Positions 44,229-54,595 of a stretch of 64,000 nucleotides of DNA are shown here, piece by piece; the stretch's first letter is position 1, and each line of letters begins with the position of its first letter. The notes beneath the pieces were generated by a model. It searched no databases. It worked only from the letters and a program-made list of their open reading frames with translations, and was not told the DNA's origin. Position numbers and translations under genes: made by a program. Origin of the DNA: CAVVYA01 sp963752345 (GTDB taxonomy: Bacteria; Pseudomonadota; Alphaproteobacteria; SMXQ01). Location: contig CAVVYA010000002.1 of assembly GCA_963752345.1 (NCBI GenBank), positions 1 through 64,000 of the forward strand, read 5' to 3'.

Positions 44229-45710
44229 TCAGCGAAACCATGTCTTGTAGGTACGCCGCGCCAGATCGAACGCGAGGATGCGGTGGTTGTTGGTGTCCGA
44301 CACCAGCAGACGGCCGTCGCCGTCGGCCGTCACGGCGGCGGGCTCGGCTAGCGGATAGCAGACCGGATCGAGACAGGTGAAGCCGTCGTCCAGGTCAGCC
44401 ACGCGGCGGACGCGCAGGTCGAGCAGGCGGAGCGCGTTGTTGTAGCTGTCGGCGACGACGAGATGGTGCTCGTCGAGCACGGCGATGCCGAGCGGATGCT
44501 GCAGCAGCGCCTCGTCGAACGCGCCGTTGCGATGGCCGAACGTGAACAGGCCCTTGCCGACCAGGGTATGCACCGTGCCGGTCTCGAGATCGAGCACGCG
44601 GGCCGCCGAGGTTTCGCTGTCGGCGAAATAGAGCTGGGTGCGGTCGGGGCTCAAGGCGAGCCCGCTCGGCTGGGCGAGAGCCGCCTCGGCCGCCGGTCCA
44701 TCGGTGATTGCCTCCGCGCCGCTGCCGGCGAGCCGCGCCACCGTGCTCTCGGTGAGGTCGATCACGCCCAGCTGGTGGGTGCCCGCATTGGCGAAATAGA
44801 GCCGCGCGCCGGCCAATTCCACGTCCCAGGGCGAGGCCAGCGCGACATCCTTGGCAGGGGTAGGCGCACCCAGCGCACGGCCGCGCCGGCCATTGCCGGC
44901 GAGCGCGGTGACGTAGCCGGTGCGCAGGTCGATCTTGCGCAGCGCATGATTGAATGTATCGGCGACATAGACCGCGTCGGATGTCGCGACCAGCCCTTGC
45001 GGCGAATTGAAGCTCGCCGTCTTGCCGTCGCCGTCGGCAAAGCCGGGCCGGCCGGTGCCGACGATGCGGCGTACTTTGCCGTCCGCGTCCAACAGCACGA
45101 TGCGATGGTTGCCCGAATCGGCCAGTACCCAGCCCGCCGCCTCGCCGTCGTCGCCGCCGGGTAGTGGTTTGATCTTGCCGGGAAAGCGCAGATGGCTTTT
45201 CGCAGCCGGATCCTCGATCGGCGCGAGCGCCAGGGGCGCGGGACGCAACTCGCCTTCGGCTCTGCCCTCGGCGATGGTCTGGGCGACCACGTCCATCAGC
45301 TTCTGCGGATCGGGCTCGCCGGAGACCTGCCCGATCACATAGCCGTCCGGTGAAATGAACGTCAGGGTCGGCCAGGCGCGCACGCCGAATTCGCGCCACA
45401 GGATATGGTCGGGATCGTGGACCACCGGGTGCCGGATGCCGTAGCGCGCGATGGCTTTCACCACATTGGCCGGCTCGCGTTCTGCCGCGAATTTGGGCGA
45501 ATGCACCCCGATCACCACCACCTCGTTCGGGAAAGCCTCCTCGACCCGCTGCAAGATCGGGATGATGTGCATGCAATTGATGCAGCAGAAGGTCCAGAAA
45601 TCGAGGATGACCAGTTTGCCCGCCAAATCGGCGAGCGACAGCGGTTGCGCCACGTTGAACCACTGCAACCCCGGGCGGTCGATTTCCGGGGCGTGAATTA
45701 CCTTGGCCAT
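44229..45710 (-). CDS. Thioredoxin-like/NHL-repeat protein (NHLRC2-like)
   Basis: A 493-residue two-part protein. Residues 1-~150 form a thioredoxin-like domain with the active-site pair in LDFWTFCCINCMHIIPILQR (CCxxC) and FGVRAWPTLTFISPDG with the cis-Pro. From ~190 on there is a six-blade NHL beta-propeller: ADSGNHRIVLLDADGKVRRI, SPQGLVATSDAVYVADTFNH, QPSGLALSPDRTQLYFADSE and similar. Same architecture as eukaryotic NHLRC2 and bacterial DipZ/TlpA-like NHL proteins. No signal peptide is visible, so it is probably cytosolic. Role unknown; a thiol-disulfide function is suggested by the two cysteines. Confidence 0.88.
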   Translation of the reverse strand: MAKVIHAPEIDRPGLQWFNVAQPLSLADLAGKLVILDFWTFCCINCMHIIPILQRVEEAFPNEVVVIGVHSPKFAAEREPANVVKAIARYGIRHPVVHDPDHILWREFGVRAWPTLTFISPDGYVIGQVSGEPDPQKLMDVVAQTIAEGRAEGELRPAPLALAPIEDPAAKSHLRFPGKIKPLPGGDDGEAAGWVLADSGNHRIVLLDADGKVRRIVGTGRPGFADGDGKTASFNSPQGLVATSDAVYVADTFNHALRKIDLRTGYVTALAGNGRRGRALGAPTPAKDVALASPWDVELAGARLYFANAGTHQLGVIDLTESTVARLAGSGAEAITDGPAAEAALAQPSGLALSPDRTQLYFADSETSAARVLDLETGTVHTLVGKGLFTFGHRNGAFDEALLQHPLGIAVLDEHHLVVADSYNNALRLLDLRVRRVADLDDGFTCLDPVCYPLAEPAAVTADGDGRLLVSDTNNHRILAFDLARRTYKTWFR

Positions 45711-45914
45711 GGCGTTCCTTCATGCTCCTCGTGGGACAAAGGCCCGGCAGGTGCTGGGAACCCGCGGCGCCACCATATGATCCACCGAAACCCCCGCCGA
45801 TGGGTCCCGCCGCGGGTCATTGCCGAATTCGGCTATCTAGCGGTATGATAACCCAAAATGGCGGTCAAGCCGCCGCGACAATGCGTATTGGGCAGGCGAA
45901 TCGGAGGACGTTTT

Positions 45915-46751
45915 ATGGGTTACAAGGACATCCTTGTGCATCTCGACAGCTCACCCGCCTGTCCGACGCGGATTGATATCGGCGTCACCCTGGCACGCAA
46001 TTTCGACGCGAAGCTGACCGGGCTCTACGTTGTCGGGCTCGCGCCCATGCATCAGTACGCCGAAGCGGATCTCGGCCCCGAGCTGGTCGAGGCTCATGAC
46101 CGCTACATGCGCGATGCGGCACGCGAGGCGGAACGCATGTTCCACGAGCGCACGCGCGTCGCCAATGTGCCGGCCGAATGGCGCCAGGTGGAAGGGGCGC
46201 TGCCCGACCTCGTGCTGCAGCACGCGCGCTTTGCCGATCTGATCATCGCCGGTCAGCGCAATGCGGAACGGCTCGATCCGGGCACCGCGCCCGAACTGCC
46301 GGAGCATCTGATCCTCGATGCCGGCCGGCCGGTGCTGGTGGTGCCGCACACCGGCTCGTTCCCGACCGTGGGCGAGCGAGTTCTAGTGGCGTGGAAGACC
46401 AATCGCGGCGCGGCGCGTGCCGTCAACGACGCTCTGCCGTTCCTGAAGCAGGCGAAAGCGGTCTGCGTCGTTACCATCAATCCGGAAGACGGCATCTCCG
46501 GCACCGGTGAAGATCCGGCGGGCGACGTGGCGGCCCATCTGGCGCGTCATGGCATTTCCGCCGAGGCGCGCAGCCCGCGTGCCGAGCGTGGCTCGTTGGG
46601 CCACACCCTGCGCGAAACCATCGGCAACTTCGGCGCCGATCTGGTCGTTATGGGCGCATTCGGCCGGTCACGCTGGCGCGAGTTGATTCTGGGCGGCGTC
46701 ACCCGCACGATGCTCGGCAATACGCCCGTTCCGGTGCTGATGTCGCGTTGA
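45915..46751 (+). CDS. Tandem-domain universal stress protein (second copy)
   Basis: 278 residues with two Usp domains. The first starts YKDILVHLDSSPACPTRIDI. The second starts VLVAWKTNRGAARAVNDALP and ends in GADLVVMGAFGRSRWRELIL then GGVTRTMLG, containing the ATP-binding glycine pattern. A clear GGAGG at 45903-45907 precedes ATG 45915; longer in-frame starts lack a ribosome site. Paralogue of 34272-35144. Divergent from the thioredoxin-NHL gene; no neighbour in the same operon. Confidence 0.92.
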   Translation: MGYKDILVHLDSSPACPTRIDIGVTLARNFDAKLTGLYVVGLAPMHQYAEADLGPELVEAHDRYMRDAAREAERMFHERTRVANVPAEWRQVEGALPDLVLQHARFADLIIAGQRNAERLDPGTAPELPEHLILDAGRPVLVVPHTGSFPTVGERVLVAWKTNRGAARAVNDALPFLKQAKAVCVVTINPEDGISGTGEDPAGDVAAHLARHGISAEARSPRAERGSLGHTLRETIGNFGADLVVMGAFGRSRWRELILGGVTRTMLGNTPVPVLMSR

Positions 46752-46882
46752 GTTTTGGAGCGTCGCTGCGTAGCGCGCTTGCATTCCGGCGCGATCTGAC
46801 AAAAAAGCTTTCGTAAAATTCCGCCCGCCCGTAGCGGCCGATCCTTCGTCGGCACGCGTGGCTAGCAAAAAAGGGGACCACC

Positions 46883-48055
46883 ATGCTGAACCGATTCACC
46901 ACGATCCTCCGCAATCTATCCCTGGGCGTTGCCGCGGCGGCGCTCGGCCTGGCCGTGGGGTCGGCCGGCGCTCGGGCGCAGAACTATGAAATCTGGGCCC
47001 TCGATCAGGGCACCCACCACGTGCACATCTTCAATCCGCAGCTTCAGGAAATCGCCAAGATCAACATGATCGCCCATGGCGTCCGCGTGCCGCATATGAT
47101 CGATTTCACGCCGGACGGCGCCTATGCCTTCATCGCCAGCACGGCATCCGGCGACGTCACCGTGATCCGCACAGGGGACCGCTCGATCGCCGGCATCATC
47201 AAGACCGGCCCGGGCACCCACATGGCCCGCGTCAAGCCGGACGGCAGCGCGATCATCGCCGACGTGATCGGCGACGCGAAGGTGCCGCGCGACGGCAAGC
47301 TGGTCGAGATCACGTGGGACAAGGCATCGGGCCGCTACGCGCCGGCGCGCAGCCTGGTGATTTCCGAGGATCCGGTATTCAAGGCGAATGAAGCCAAGTT
47401 CAAGGATGCCAGCCCGATCTGCCACGACTACACCCGCGATGGGCGCTACGCCTACATCACGCTCGGCCCGATGATCGCCGACGGCGGGTTGGTCATTCTC
47501 GACACCAGCAGCTTCAAGCTGACCCAGGTCTTCGGGCCGCAGGAGCTGCGCGTGAACTGCGGCACCATGCGCACGCCGGACGGCAAGCACATGATCGTCA
47601 ACGGCGGCGACCATGACGTGGGTGTGTGGTACGCGCTGGAGATCGGTTCGAACAAGATCGTCAAGCAGGACAGCAGCCGTGGTAACGATGCCCACGGCGT
47701 CTGGGCGACGCCGGACGGCCGCGAGGTGTGGATGGTCAACCGGGTCAGCAGCAACGGCATCATCATCGATCCGCGCACGCTGCAGATCATCGAGGAACTC
47801 AAGGACGTCGGCCCGACGCCGGACATCATGGCCATGTCACCGGACGGCCGCTACGCCTTCATCACCACCCGCGGCCCCAACCCGATCTCGGCGCCGCACG
47901 TGGCCAAGGGCACCGTGCCGGGCTTCGCCGTTGTCAGCATCAAGGACCGCAAGCTGGTCCGCATCGTGCAGCCGGCCCAGGGCAACGACCGCAGCGATTT
48001 TCACGGCATTGGCGTGCGCGTGATCCGGGACGCCAGCCGGACGCGTGCCCGCTAG
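46883..48055 (+). CDS. Periplasmic beta-propeller protein (YncE/cytochrome D1-like)
   Basis: 390 residues: a Sec signal (NLSLGVAAAALGLAVGSAGA then RAQ) and a seven-bladed beta-propeller. Repeats such as HMIDFTPDGAYAFIASTASG, HDYTRDGRYAYITLGPM, NCGTMRTPDGKHMIVNGGDH and DIMAMSPDGRYAFITTRGPN show the PDG(R/K)YA(F/Y) blade pattern of YncE-type and haem-d1-like propellers. No CxxCH is present, so it is not itself a cytochrome. It is followed after 16 bases by two YeeE/YedE genes, suggesting a role with sulfur-compound uptake, but this is inference. Confidence 0.8.
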   Translation: MLNRFTTILRNLSLGVAAAALGLAVGSAGARAQNYEIWALDQGTHHVHIFNPQLQEIAKINMIAHGVRVPHMIDFTPDGAYAFIASTASGDVTVIRTGDRSIAGIIKTGPGTHMARVKPDGSAIIADVIGDAKVPRDGKLVEITWDKASGRYAPARSLVISEDPVFKANEAKFKDASPICHDYTRDGRYAYITLGPMIADGGLVILDTSSFKLTQVFGPQELRVNCGTMRTPDGKHMIVNGGDHDVGVWYALEIGSNKIVKQDSSRGNDAHGVWATPDGREVWMVNRVSSNGIIIDPRTLQIIEELKDVGPTPDIMAMSPDGRYAFITTRGPNPISAPHVAKGTVPGFAVVSIKDRKLVRIVQPAQGNDRSDFHGIGVRVIRDASRTRAR

Positions 48056-48071
48056 CGGTCGGAGACAGCGT

Positions 48072-48506
48072 ATGGACGATCGAGAACTTCACCCCCTCAG
48101 TGCCTTCATCGGAGGCGCGCTCATTGGCTTGGCGGCGGTGCTGCTGTTGCTGCTCAACGGCCGCATCGCCGGGGTCAGCGGCATCGCCGGCCGCCTGCTG
48201 AACCCGAAGTCCCTGCCGCCGGGTGACGCCTTGTGGCGCGTGCTGTTTCTCGTCGGCTTGGCGATCGGCGCCGGGCTCTACGGTCTCTTCGCCCCCGTGA
48301 CGATTCAAGTGCAGGCTTCCTGGCCGGTGCTGATCGTCGGCGGGCTGCTGGTCGGCTTCGGCACGCAACTCGGCAATGGCTGCACCAGCGGCCATGGCGT
48401 GTGCGGCATCGCCCGCCTGTCGCCACGCTCGTTGGTCGCGACTGGCGTGTTCATGGCAAGCGCCATCGTCACGGTCTATGTGACGCGCCACCTGGTGGGG
48501 AGCTGA
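48072..48506 (+). CDS. YeeE/YedE-family sulfur transporter, half 1
   Basis: A 144-residue membrane protein with four helices (SAFIGGALIGLAAVLLLLL, LWRVLFLVGLAIGAGLYGLF and so on). The family core LIVGGLLVGFGTQLGNGCTS then GHGVCGIARLSPRSLVAT holds the conserved cysteines of the YeeE/YedE (DUF395) domain. Two-domain homologues such as TsuA import thiosulfate through such Cys residues; here the two halves are separate genes (see next), as in the PmpA/PmpB arrangement. Two bases from its partner. Confidence 0.88.
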   Translation: MDDRELHPLSAFIGGALIGLAAVLLLLLNGRIAGVSGIAGRLLNPKSLPPGDALWRVLFLVGLAIGAGLYGLFAPVTIQVQASWPVLIVGGLLVGFGTQLGNGCTSGHGVCGIARLSPRSLVATGVFMASAIVTVYVTRHLVGS

Positions 48507-48508
48507 CG

Positions 48509-48953
48509 ATGAACCAGAACATCGCCGCTCTGGTCGCCGGCATCCTGTTCGGCATCGGACTTGCCGTGTCGCAAATGATAAATCCGGCGAAGGTTATCGG
48601 CTTTCTCGACATCTTCGGTCGCTGGGATCCGAGCCTTGTTCTCGTCATGGCGGGCGCAGTGGTGGTGGCCTTCGTCGGTTTCCGGCTTGTCCAGAGCCGC
48701 TCGGCGCCGCTGTTCGGCAAACGTTTCGAGCTGCCGACCCGGCGCGATCTCGACAGCCGGTTGATCGGCGGCGCGGCGATCTTCGGCATCGGCTGGGGCC
48801 TGACGGGGTTCTGTCCGGGCCCGGCCATCGCTTCGCTGGCGTTCGGCGATTCCGGAGTCTGTCGTCTTCGTCGCCGCCATGGCGCTCGGCGCGTGGCTGC
48901 AACAGGTGAGCGACCGGCCGAAGCCAGTCGCCAGCGCCGCCGGAAAATCCTAG
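48509..48953 (+). CDS. YeeE/YedE-family sulfur transporter, half 2, frameshifted
   Basis: Second half-transporter with four helices. NIAALVAGILFGIGLAVSQM then INPAKVIGFLDIFGRWDPSL is the standard start. The Cys core is IFGIGWGLTGFCPGPAIASL. At about 48851 one extra or missing base shifts the frame; the native end PESVVFVAAMALGAWLQQVS continues in the next frame to the TAG at 48951-48953. With the correction it is ~147 residues. Works with the preceding gene as a two-subunit importer for thiosulfate or another sulfane-sulfur compound. Ends against the convergent ABC operon: the two stop codons overlap. Confidence 0.85.
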
Positions 48954-49885
48954 TCGCTGGCGGTGGCGCGCGGGTCGAGCGCGTCCTGCAAACCGTCGCC
49001 CAGGAAGTTGAAGGCGATGACCGTGACGAAGATCATGACGCCCGGCCAGAAGGCCAGCATGGGCGCGGTCCAGATCGTCTCCTGGGCGTTGGTCAGCATA
49101 TTGCCCCAGCTCGGCGTCGGCGGCTGAATGCCTAAGCCGAGAAAGCTCAGGACCAATTCCAGCAGAATGACATTGCCGACCGACAGCGTGGTGGCCACCA
49201 CGATGGGCGAGATCGCGTTGGGCAGGATGTGCCGGGTCATGATGCGAAAGGACGACGCGCCCTGGGTGATGGCGGCGAGCACGAAATCGCGCTCGCGCAG
49301 GGACAGGGTCGCGCCGCGCACCAGGCGGGCCACCGTCGTCCAGCCGACCAGGGCGATGATCAGGATGATGCGATAGAGACTGACGTTGGGGTCGTTGACC
49401 ACGGCGGGCGGCAGGCCGAGCTTGGAGAGATCGACCGCCGCCAGCACGATGAGCAGCGGCAGAAGCGGCAGCGCGATGACCCCGTCGGTCAACCGCATGA
49501 GCAGCGCATCGAGCTTGCCGCCGAAATAACCGGCGAACAGGCCTATCGCCGTGCCGATCACCGCGGCGACGAGGGCGGCGAGGATACCGACCAGCAGCGA
49601 CACCTGTCCGCCGTAGAGCAGGCGGAGGAACATGTCGCGCCCGAGCTCGTCGGTGCCGAGCGGATGGTGGAGCGATGGCGGCCCGAGCCGTTCGAGCAGA
49701 TCGACGGCGGTCACGTCGAAGCCCATGAGGCGCTCGAACAGCGGCGCCAGGGCGGACGTCAGCGACAGCACCACCAGCACAACGAGGCTGACGACCGCCA
49801 GCTTGTGCTGCAGGAAGCGGCGCCACAGCAGGCTCCAGGGTGCGCTGCGCTCGGTCTCGACAGTGGGGATCGCGGGCGCGGTCAT
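48950..49885 (-). CDS. Peptide-type ABC transporter permease 2 (DppC-like)
   Basis: 311 residues. An N-terminal OppC-type segment (FLQHKLAVVSLVVLVVLSLT) precedes HHPLGTDELGRDMFLRLLYG, which is diagnostic of DppC/OppC. The EAA loop is DFVLAAITQGASSFRIMTRH followed by ILPNAISPIVVATTL, and NMLTNAQ with WPGVMIFVTVIAFNFLGDGL end the protein. Inner-membrane subunit. Last gene of the five-gene operon; its ATG overlaps the DppB-like stop (ATGA). Confidence 0.93.
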   Translation of the reverse strand: MTAPAIPTVETERSAPWSLLWRRFLQHKLAVVSLVVLVVLSLTSALAPLFERLMGFDVTAVDLLERLGPPSLHHPLGTDELGRDMFLRLLYGGQVSLLVGILAALVAAVIGTAIGLFAGYFGGKLDALLMRLTDGVIALPLLPLLIVLAAVDLSKLGLPPAVVNDPNVSLYRIILIIALVGWTTVARLVRGATLSLRERDFVLAAITQGASSFRIMTRHILPNAISPIVVATTLSVGNVILLELVLSFLGLGIQPPTPSWGNMLTNAQETIWTAPMLAFWPGVMIFVTVIAFNFLGDGLQDALDPRATASD

Positions 49886-50849
49886 GCGCGCGCCTCGCCG
49901 CCGCCGTAGGAAATGCGCGGGTCGAGCCAGGCATAGGCGATGTCGGCGAGCAGATTGCCCGCGAGCGTCAGCAGGGTGGCGAACAGCAGGCCCATGAGCG
50001 CCAGGTTGTAGTCGTTGCCCATGATGGCGTCGTAGATCAGCTTGCCCATGCCGGGATAGGCGAACATGGTCTCGGTGACCAGCGCGCCCGAGAACAGGCT
50101 GCCGAAACTCAGCGCCATGATGGTGACCACGGGGATCAGCGCGTTGGGCAGGGCGTGACGCCACAGGATGCGCGGCCGCGGCGCGCCCTTGGCGCGCGCC
50201 GTGCGGATATAGTCCTGACGCATGGTTTCCATCATCGCGGCACGCACGTAGCGGGTGTAGTGGCCGATGCTGAACACCGTCAGGGTCAGGGTCGGCAGGA
50301 CGAGATGCAGCAGGCGGTCGCCCAGGCTGCCGTCGCCCACGGTGGCGACGCCGCCCGCGGGCAGGAGGCCGAGCCCCACCGAAAACACCATCATCAGCAT
50401 GAGTGCCAGCCAGAAGACCGGCACGGAAATGCCGGCGAAGCACAGCAGGTTGATGATGTGATCGAGCTTCGAATGGGGCCGCAGCGCGGCGAACACGCCG
50501 GCCGGAATGGCGACGGCGACGGACAGCACGAAGCTAGCGCCCATCAGAACCATGGTGTTGGTCAGGAACGGCCCCATGACGTCGAGCACCGGGCGGACAT
50601 GGAGGCGCGAGTTGCCGAAATCGCCGGTCAGCGCCGCGCCGAGCCAGGCGAGGTAGCGGTCCCACAACGGCTGGTCGAGGCCATACACGGCCTTGAGACG
50701 CGCGATGTCGGCGGAGGTCAGCTTGGGATCGCCGGCGATCATCAGGTCGACCGGATCGCCCGGCATCAGGCCGATCAGCACATAGACGACGAACGACATG
50801 ACGAGGACCACGACGAACGATTCGGCGAGCCGTCCCGCGATGAAGCGCA

Positions 50850-50853
<4 letters not shown>
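49882..50853 (-). CDS. Peptide-type ABC transporter permease 1 (DppB-like)
   Basis: 323 residues, six helices. MMRFIAGRLAESFVVVLVMS then FVVYVLIGLMPGDPVDLM is the DppB/OppB start; LDQPLWDRYLAWLGAALTGD FG follows. The EAA loop is DYIRTARAKGAPRPRILWRH then ALPNALIPVVT. Inner-membrane channel subunit with DppC-like. Overlaps both neighbours by four bases. Confidence 0.93.
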
Positions 50854-51703
<850 letters not shown>

Positions 51704-51707
<4 letters not shown>

Positions 51708-52729
51708 AGAGGCCGCTCCGGCCACTCGCCGGGCTTGTAGCAAGCCACCCAGCGCCCCGGTTCGACCTCGGCGAACGGCGGGTCGGCCCGGCGGCAACCG
51801 TCGTCGGCCAGCGGACAGCGGTTGGAAAAGCGGCAGCCGGAGGGCAGATGCAGCAGATCCGGCACGGTGCCGGGAATGGCCGGCAGGCGCTTGCGTCCGT
51901 GGCCGACGCGCGGCACGGTTTCGATCAGGCCGCGGGTGTAAGGATGCAGCGGGCGGACGAATAGCGCGTCGGCCGGCGCCTGCTCGACGATGCGCCCCGC
52001 ATACATCACGGCGACATCGTCGGCCACTTCCGAGACGACCGCGAGATTGTGGCTGATGAAGACCATGGCCATGCCCAGCTCGGCCTGCATCTGCATCATC
52101 AGGTCGAGAATCTGCGCCTGCACCGTGACGTCGAGCGCCGTGGTCGGCTCGTCGGCGATCAGCAGCGCCGGGCCGCAGGCGAGCGCCATGGCGATCATCG
52201 CGCGCTGGCGCTGGCCGCCGGAAAGCTGATGCGGGAAACTATGCGCGCGGCGGGCGGCGTCGGGAATGCCGACCTTCTCGATCATGCCGACGGCGGCGGC
52301 GCGCGCATCCGCCGGCGCGGCGCCGCGGTGCACGATCCAGGCCTCGGCGATCTGGTCGCCGACGGTCATCACCGGATTGAGCGCCGTCATCGGCTCCTGG
52401 AAGACCATCGCCATGCGATTGCCGCGCAGCCGCTCCATGGCGGGTTCGCGCAGGCCGGCGATGTCACGACCCTCGAACAGGATCGCGCCGCTCATCTTCG
52501 CCTGCGAAGGGATGAGGCGGAGCAGCGCCAGCGCGCTCACCGTCTTGCCCGAGCCCGATTCACCGACAATGCCGAGCGTGCGTCCCGCCGTGACCCGGAA
52601 CGACACGCCGTCGACCGCGACCAGATCGCCGCGCGGGGTCGGAAAGGTGACGCGCAAATCCCGGACAGCGAGAAGCACCGGTGGATCGGACGAAACAGAG
52701 GTCGATGCCACGGAGTCGGTTGAAGGCAT
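51704..52729 (-). CDS. Peptide-type ABC transporter ATPase 1 (DppD-like)
   Basis: 341 residues. Walker A GESGSGKTV, MVFQEPMTALNPVMTVGDQI as the OppD/DppD Q-loop, signature LSGGQRQRAMIAMALACGP, Walker B LLIADEPTTALD and FISHNLAVV. The C-terminal oligopeptide domain has a four-cysteine pattern, SGCRFSNRCPLADDGCRRAD then ...VACYKPGE, which ligates a 4Fe-4S cluster in DppD/OppD. Starts 11 bases after the binding-protein gene. Cytoplasmic face of the inner membrane. Confidence 0.93.
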
Positions 52730-52740
52730 AGAGGAGGCGG

Positions 52741-54423
52741 TCAGGGGGCGACGTGCCAGTTCTCGACCCAGAGCGTCGAGATATCCTGGTGGCCGGTCGG
52801 TTCGATGCCCTTCAGCCATTTCGGAAAGATGAAGGGATCGGCGCGGAAATAGAGCGGCAGGGAGGGCAGATCCTCGGCATAGATCCGCTCCAGCTTGCTC
52901 CACAACGCCATGCGCTTGTCGCGGTCGAACTCGACCTCGATGGCGTCGATCAGCTTGTCGACCTCCGGATTGCGATAGCCGGTGTAGTTCTGTCCCGCAT
53001 AGTTGTTCTGCGCGGTCGGGATCTCCTCGGAGTGCAGCGTCGAGCGCGGCACGTTCTCCGGCGCGGAGAACCAGGCGAACATGGCCATGGCCGGGAACTT
53101 GCGCTTGGTCACCGTCTCGCCGAAGAACACGCGGGCCGGCTCGTTGCGGATGCGGATATCGACTCCGAGCTGGCGCCATTGGCTCTGCAGGACCTGCTGC
53201 ACCTGCTCGCGGCTCTTGTTGCCCGCCGTGGTCATCAACTCCAGAACCAGGGGCTCGCCCTTGGCATTTGTCCGGGTGCCCTTGCCCTTCGAGGTCCAGC
53301 CCGCCTCGTCGAGCAGCGCGGCCGCTTTCTTCAAGTCTTGCTTGTATGCCGGCACATTCGGGTCATAACCCTGATCGAGCGGATGGACGGAGGCGTTGGC
53401 CACCGGCTGGCGGCCGCCGAACAGCTGCTTGTTCATGACGTCCCGGTCGAGCCCGAACAGCAGCGCCTGGCGCACCCGCTTGTCCTTGAGGATCGGGTTG
53501 TCGTGATTGAGCTCGATATGCTCGTAGACCAGGCTCGGCTTGTAGAGGACGTCGTATCTGGCGCCGTGACGCTTCTCGAAGGTGAGTGCCTGATCGAGCG
53601 TCAAACCCGCTTCGCCGGCGATGTAGTCGACGCTGCCCGACAGCAGGTTGGCCTCGAGCGCGGCCGTATTCTCGATGATTCGGACCACGATGCGGTTGAA
53701 GGCGGGCGGCTTGCCCCACCAGGTCGGGTTCCGCTCGAGCACGATGTGCGAGCCGACCGCCTTTTCGGTGATCCTGTAAGGCCCGAAATAGAGGCCGGGA
53801 TTGGTGGTGTCCGTGTCGTAGCCGTTGCGCCCGCGATAGTTTGCGGGGTCGGCGAAGCGGGCGCGCTCGAGATGCTCGGGCAGCACGAAGAAATCGTTGA
53901 TCGCGGCGTAATCGAAGGTCAGCTTGTTGACATGCAGGGTGAAGGTCTTGTCGTCCTTCACATCGACCTTGGTGATGCGGCGGTAGAGTTCGCCGTTGGC
54001 GACGCCGCTCTGCGGATGGCGGCCCACTTCGTAGGTGAAGAGCACGTCCTTGGTGGTGACCGGCGTGCCGTCGCCCCATTTGGCGTCCGGCTGGATGGTA
54101 TAGGTGACCGCGATGCCCTTCTTGCCGTCGGGCTGGTCTTCCGGCACCGCCTTGCCGTTCTCGATGCTGGGCAGCTCGGTGCACAGCATGCAGACGAGCT
54201 TCCAGTCCTTGTCGTAGGCGGTGAACGGCCGCCGCGTCATGTTGAGCACGTAGGTCTTGGCCAGCATCGATTCGATGCTCGGGTGGAGCGTCGTCGGATA
54301 CTGGGTCATGCCGATGACCAGCTCGCCCTTCGATTTCGGCTGGGCATGACCGACCGTCGCGGCGGTTGTGGCGGCGAGCAGGAGAGTGGCGCAGAAGGCG
54401 AGAATGGAACGGTGCATGGCCAA
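52741..54423 (-). CDS. Peptide/nickel-type ABC substrate-binding protein (SBP family 5)
   Basis: 560 residues. Signal peptide (ILAFCATLLLAATTAATVGH then AQ), then the SBP_bac_5 fold: ELVIGMTQYPTTLHPSIESM at the start, DAKWGDGTPVTTKDVLFTYE, GPYRITEKAVGSHIVLERNP, VRQALLFGLDRDVMNKQLFG. Two start codons are possible, 54423 and 54417. It opens the operon SBP-DppD-DppF-DppB-DppC. Ligand could be a peptide, opine or nickel complex; the pocket cannot be read from sequence. The length is slightly above the usual 520-540, due to an insert after residue 60. Confidence 0.92.
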   Translation of the reverse strand: MAMHRSILAFCATLLLAATTAATVGHAQPKSKGELVIGMTQYPTTLHPSIESMLAKTYVLNMTRRPFTAYDKDWKLVCMLCTELPSIENGKAVPEDQPDGKKGIAVTYTIQPDAKWGDGTPVTTKDVLFTYEVGRHPQSGVANGELYRRITKVDVKDDKTFTLHVNKLTFDYAAINDFFVLPEHLERARFADPANYRGRNGYDTDTTNPGLYFGPYRITEKAVGSHIVLERNPTWWGKPPAFNRIVVRIIENTAALEANLLSGSVDYIAGEAGLTLDQALTFEKRHGARYDVLYKPSLVYEHIELNHDNPILKDKRVRQALLFGLDRDVMNKQLFGGRQPVANASVHPLDQGYDPNVPAYKQDLKKAAALLDEAGWTSKGKGTRTNAKGEPLVLELMTTAGNKSREQVQQVLQSQWRQLGVDIRIRNEPARVFFGETVTKRKFPAMAMFAWFSAPENVPRSTLHSEEIPTAQNNYAGQNYTGYRNPEVDKLIDAIEVEFDRDKRMALWSKLERIYAEDLPSLPLYFRADPFIFPKWLKGIEPTGHQDISTLWVENWHVAP

Positions 54424-54595
54424 ACTCTAGCAAAGATCGCCGGTCGAGCCAGTGAAATCGCCGTGACGAAGGAGTTCAGAGACCGGACAGTTCAGGCAGT
54501 CCGCCGTCCCCGGCGGTATGGCGGCGCGCGGTGGATTTGGCGAAATTCGTGCAAAGGTGCTAGGACTTGCCGGCCATCCCAGCGTCCCAGAGGCC

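Noticed and set aside
34272..46751. FNR/FixK boxes (TTGATN4ATCAA) before the two universal-stress genes
   Set aside because: I looked upstream of both genes and found no convincing dyad of that type.
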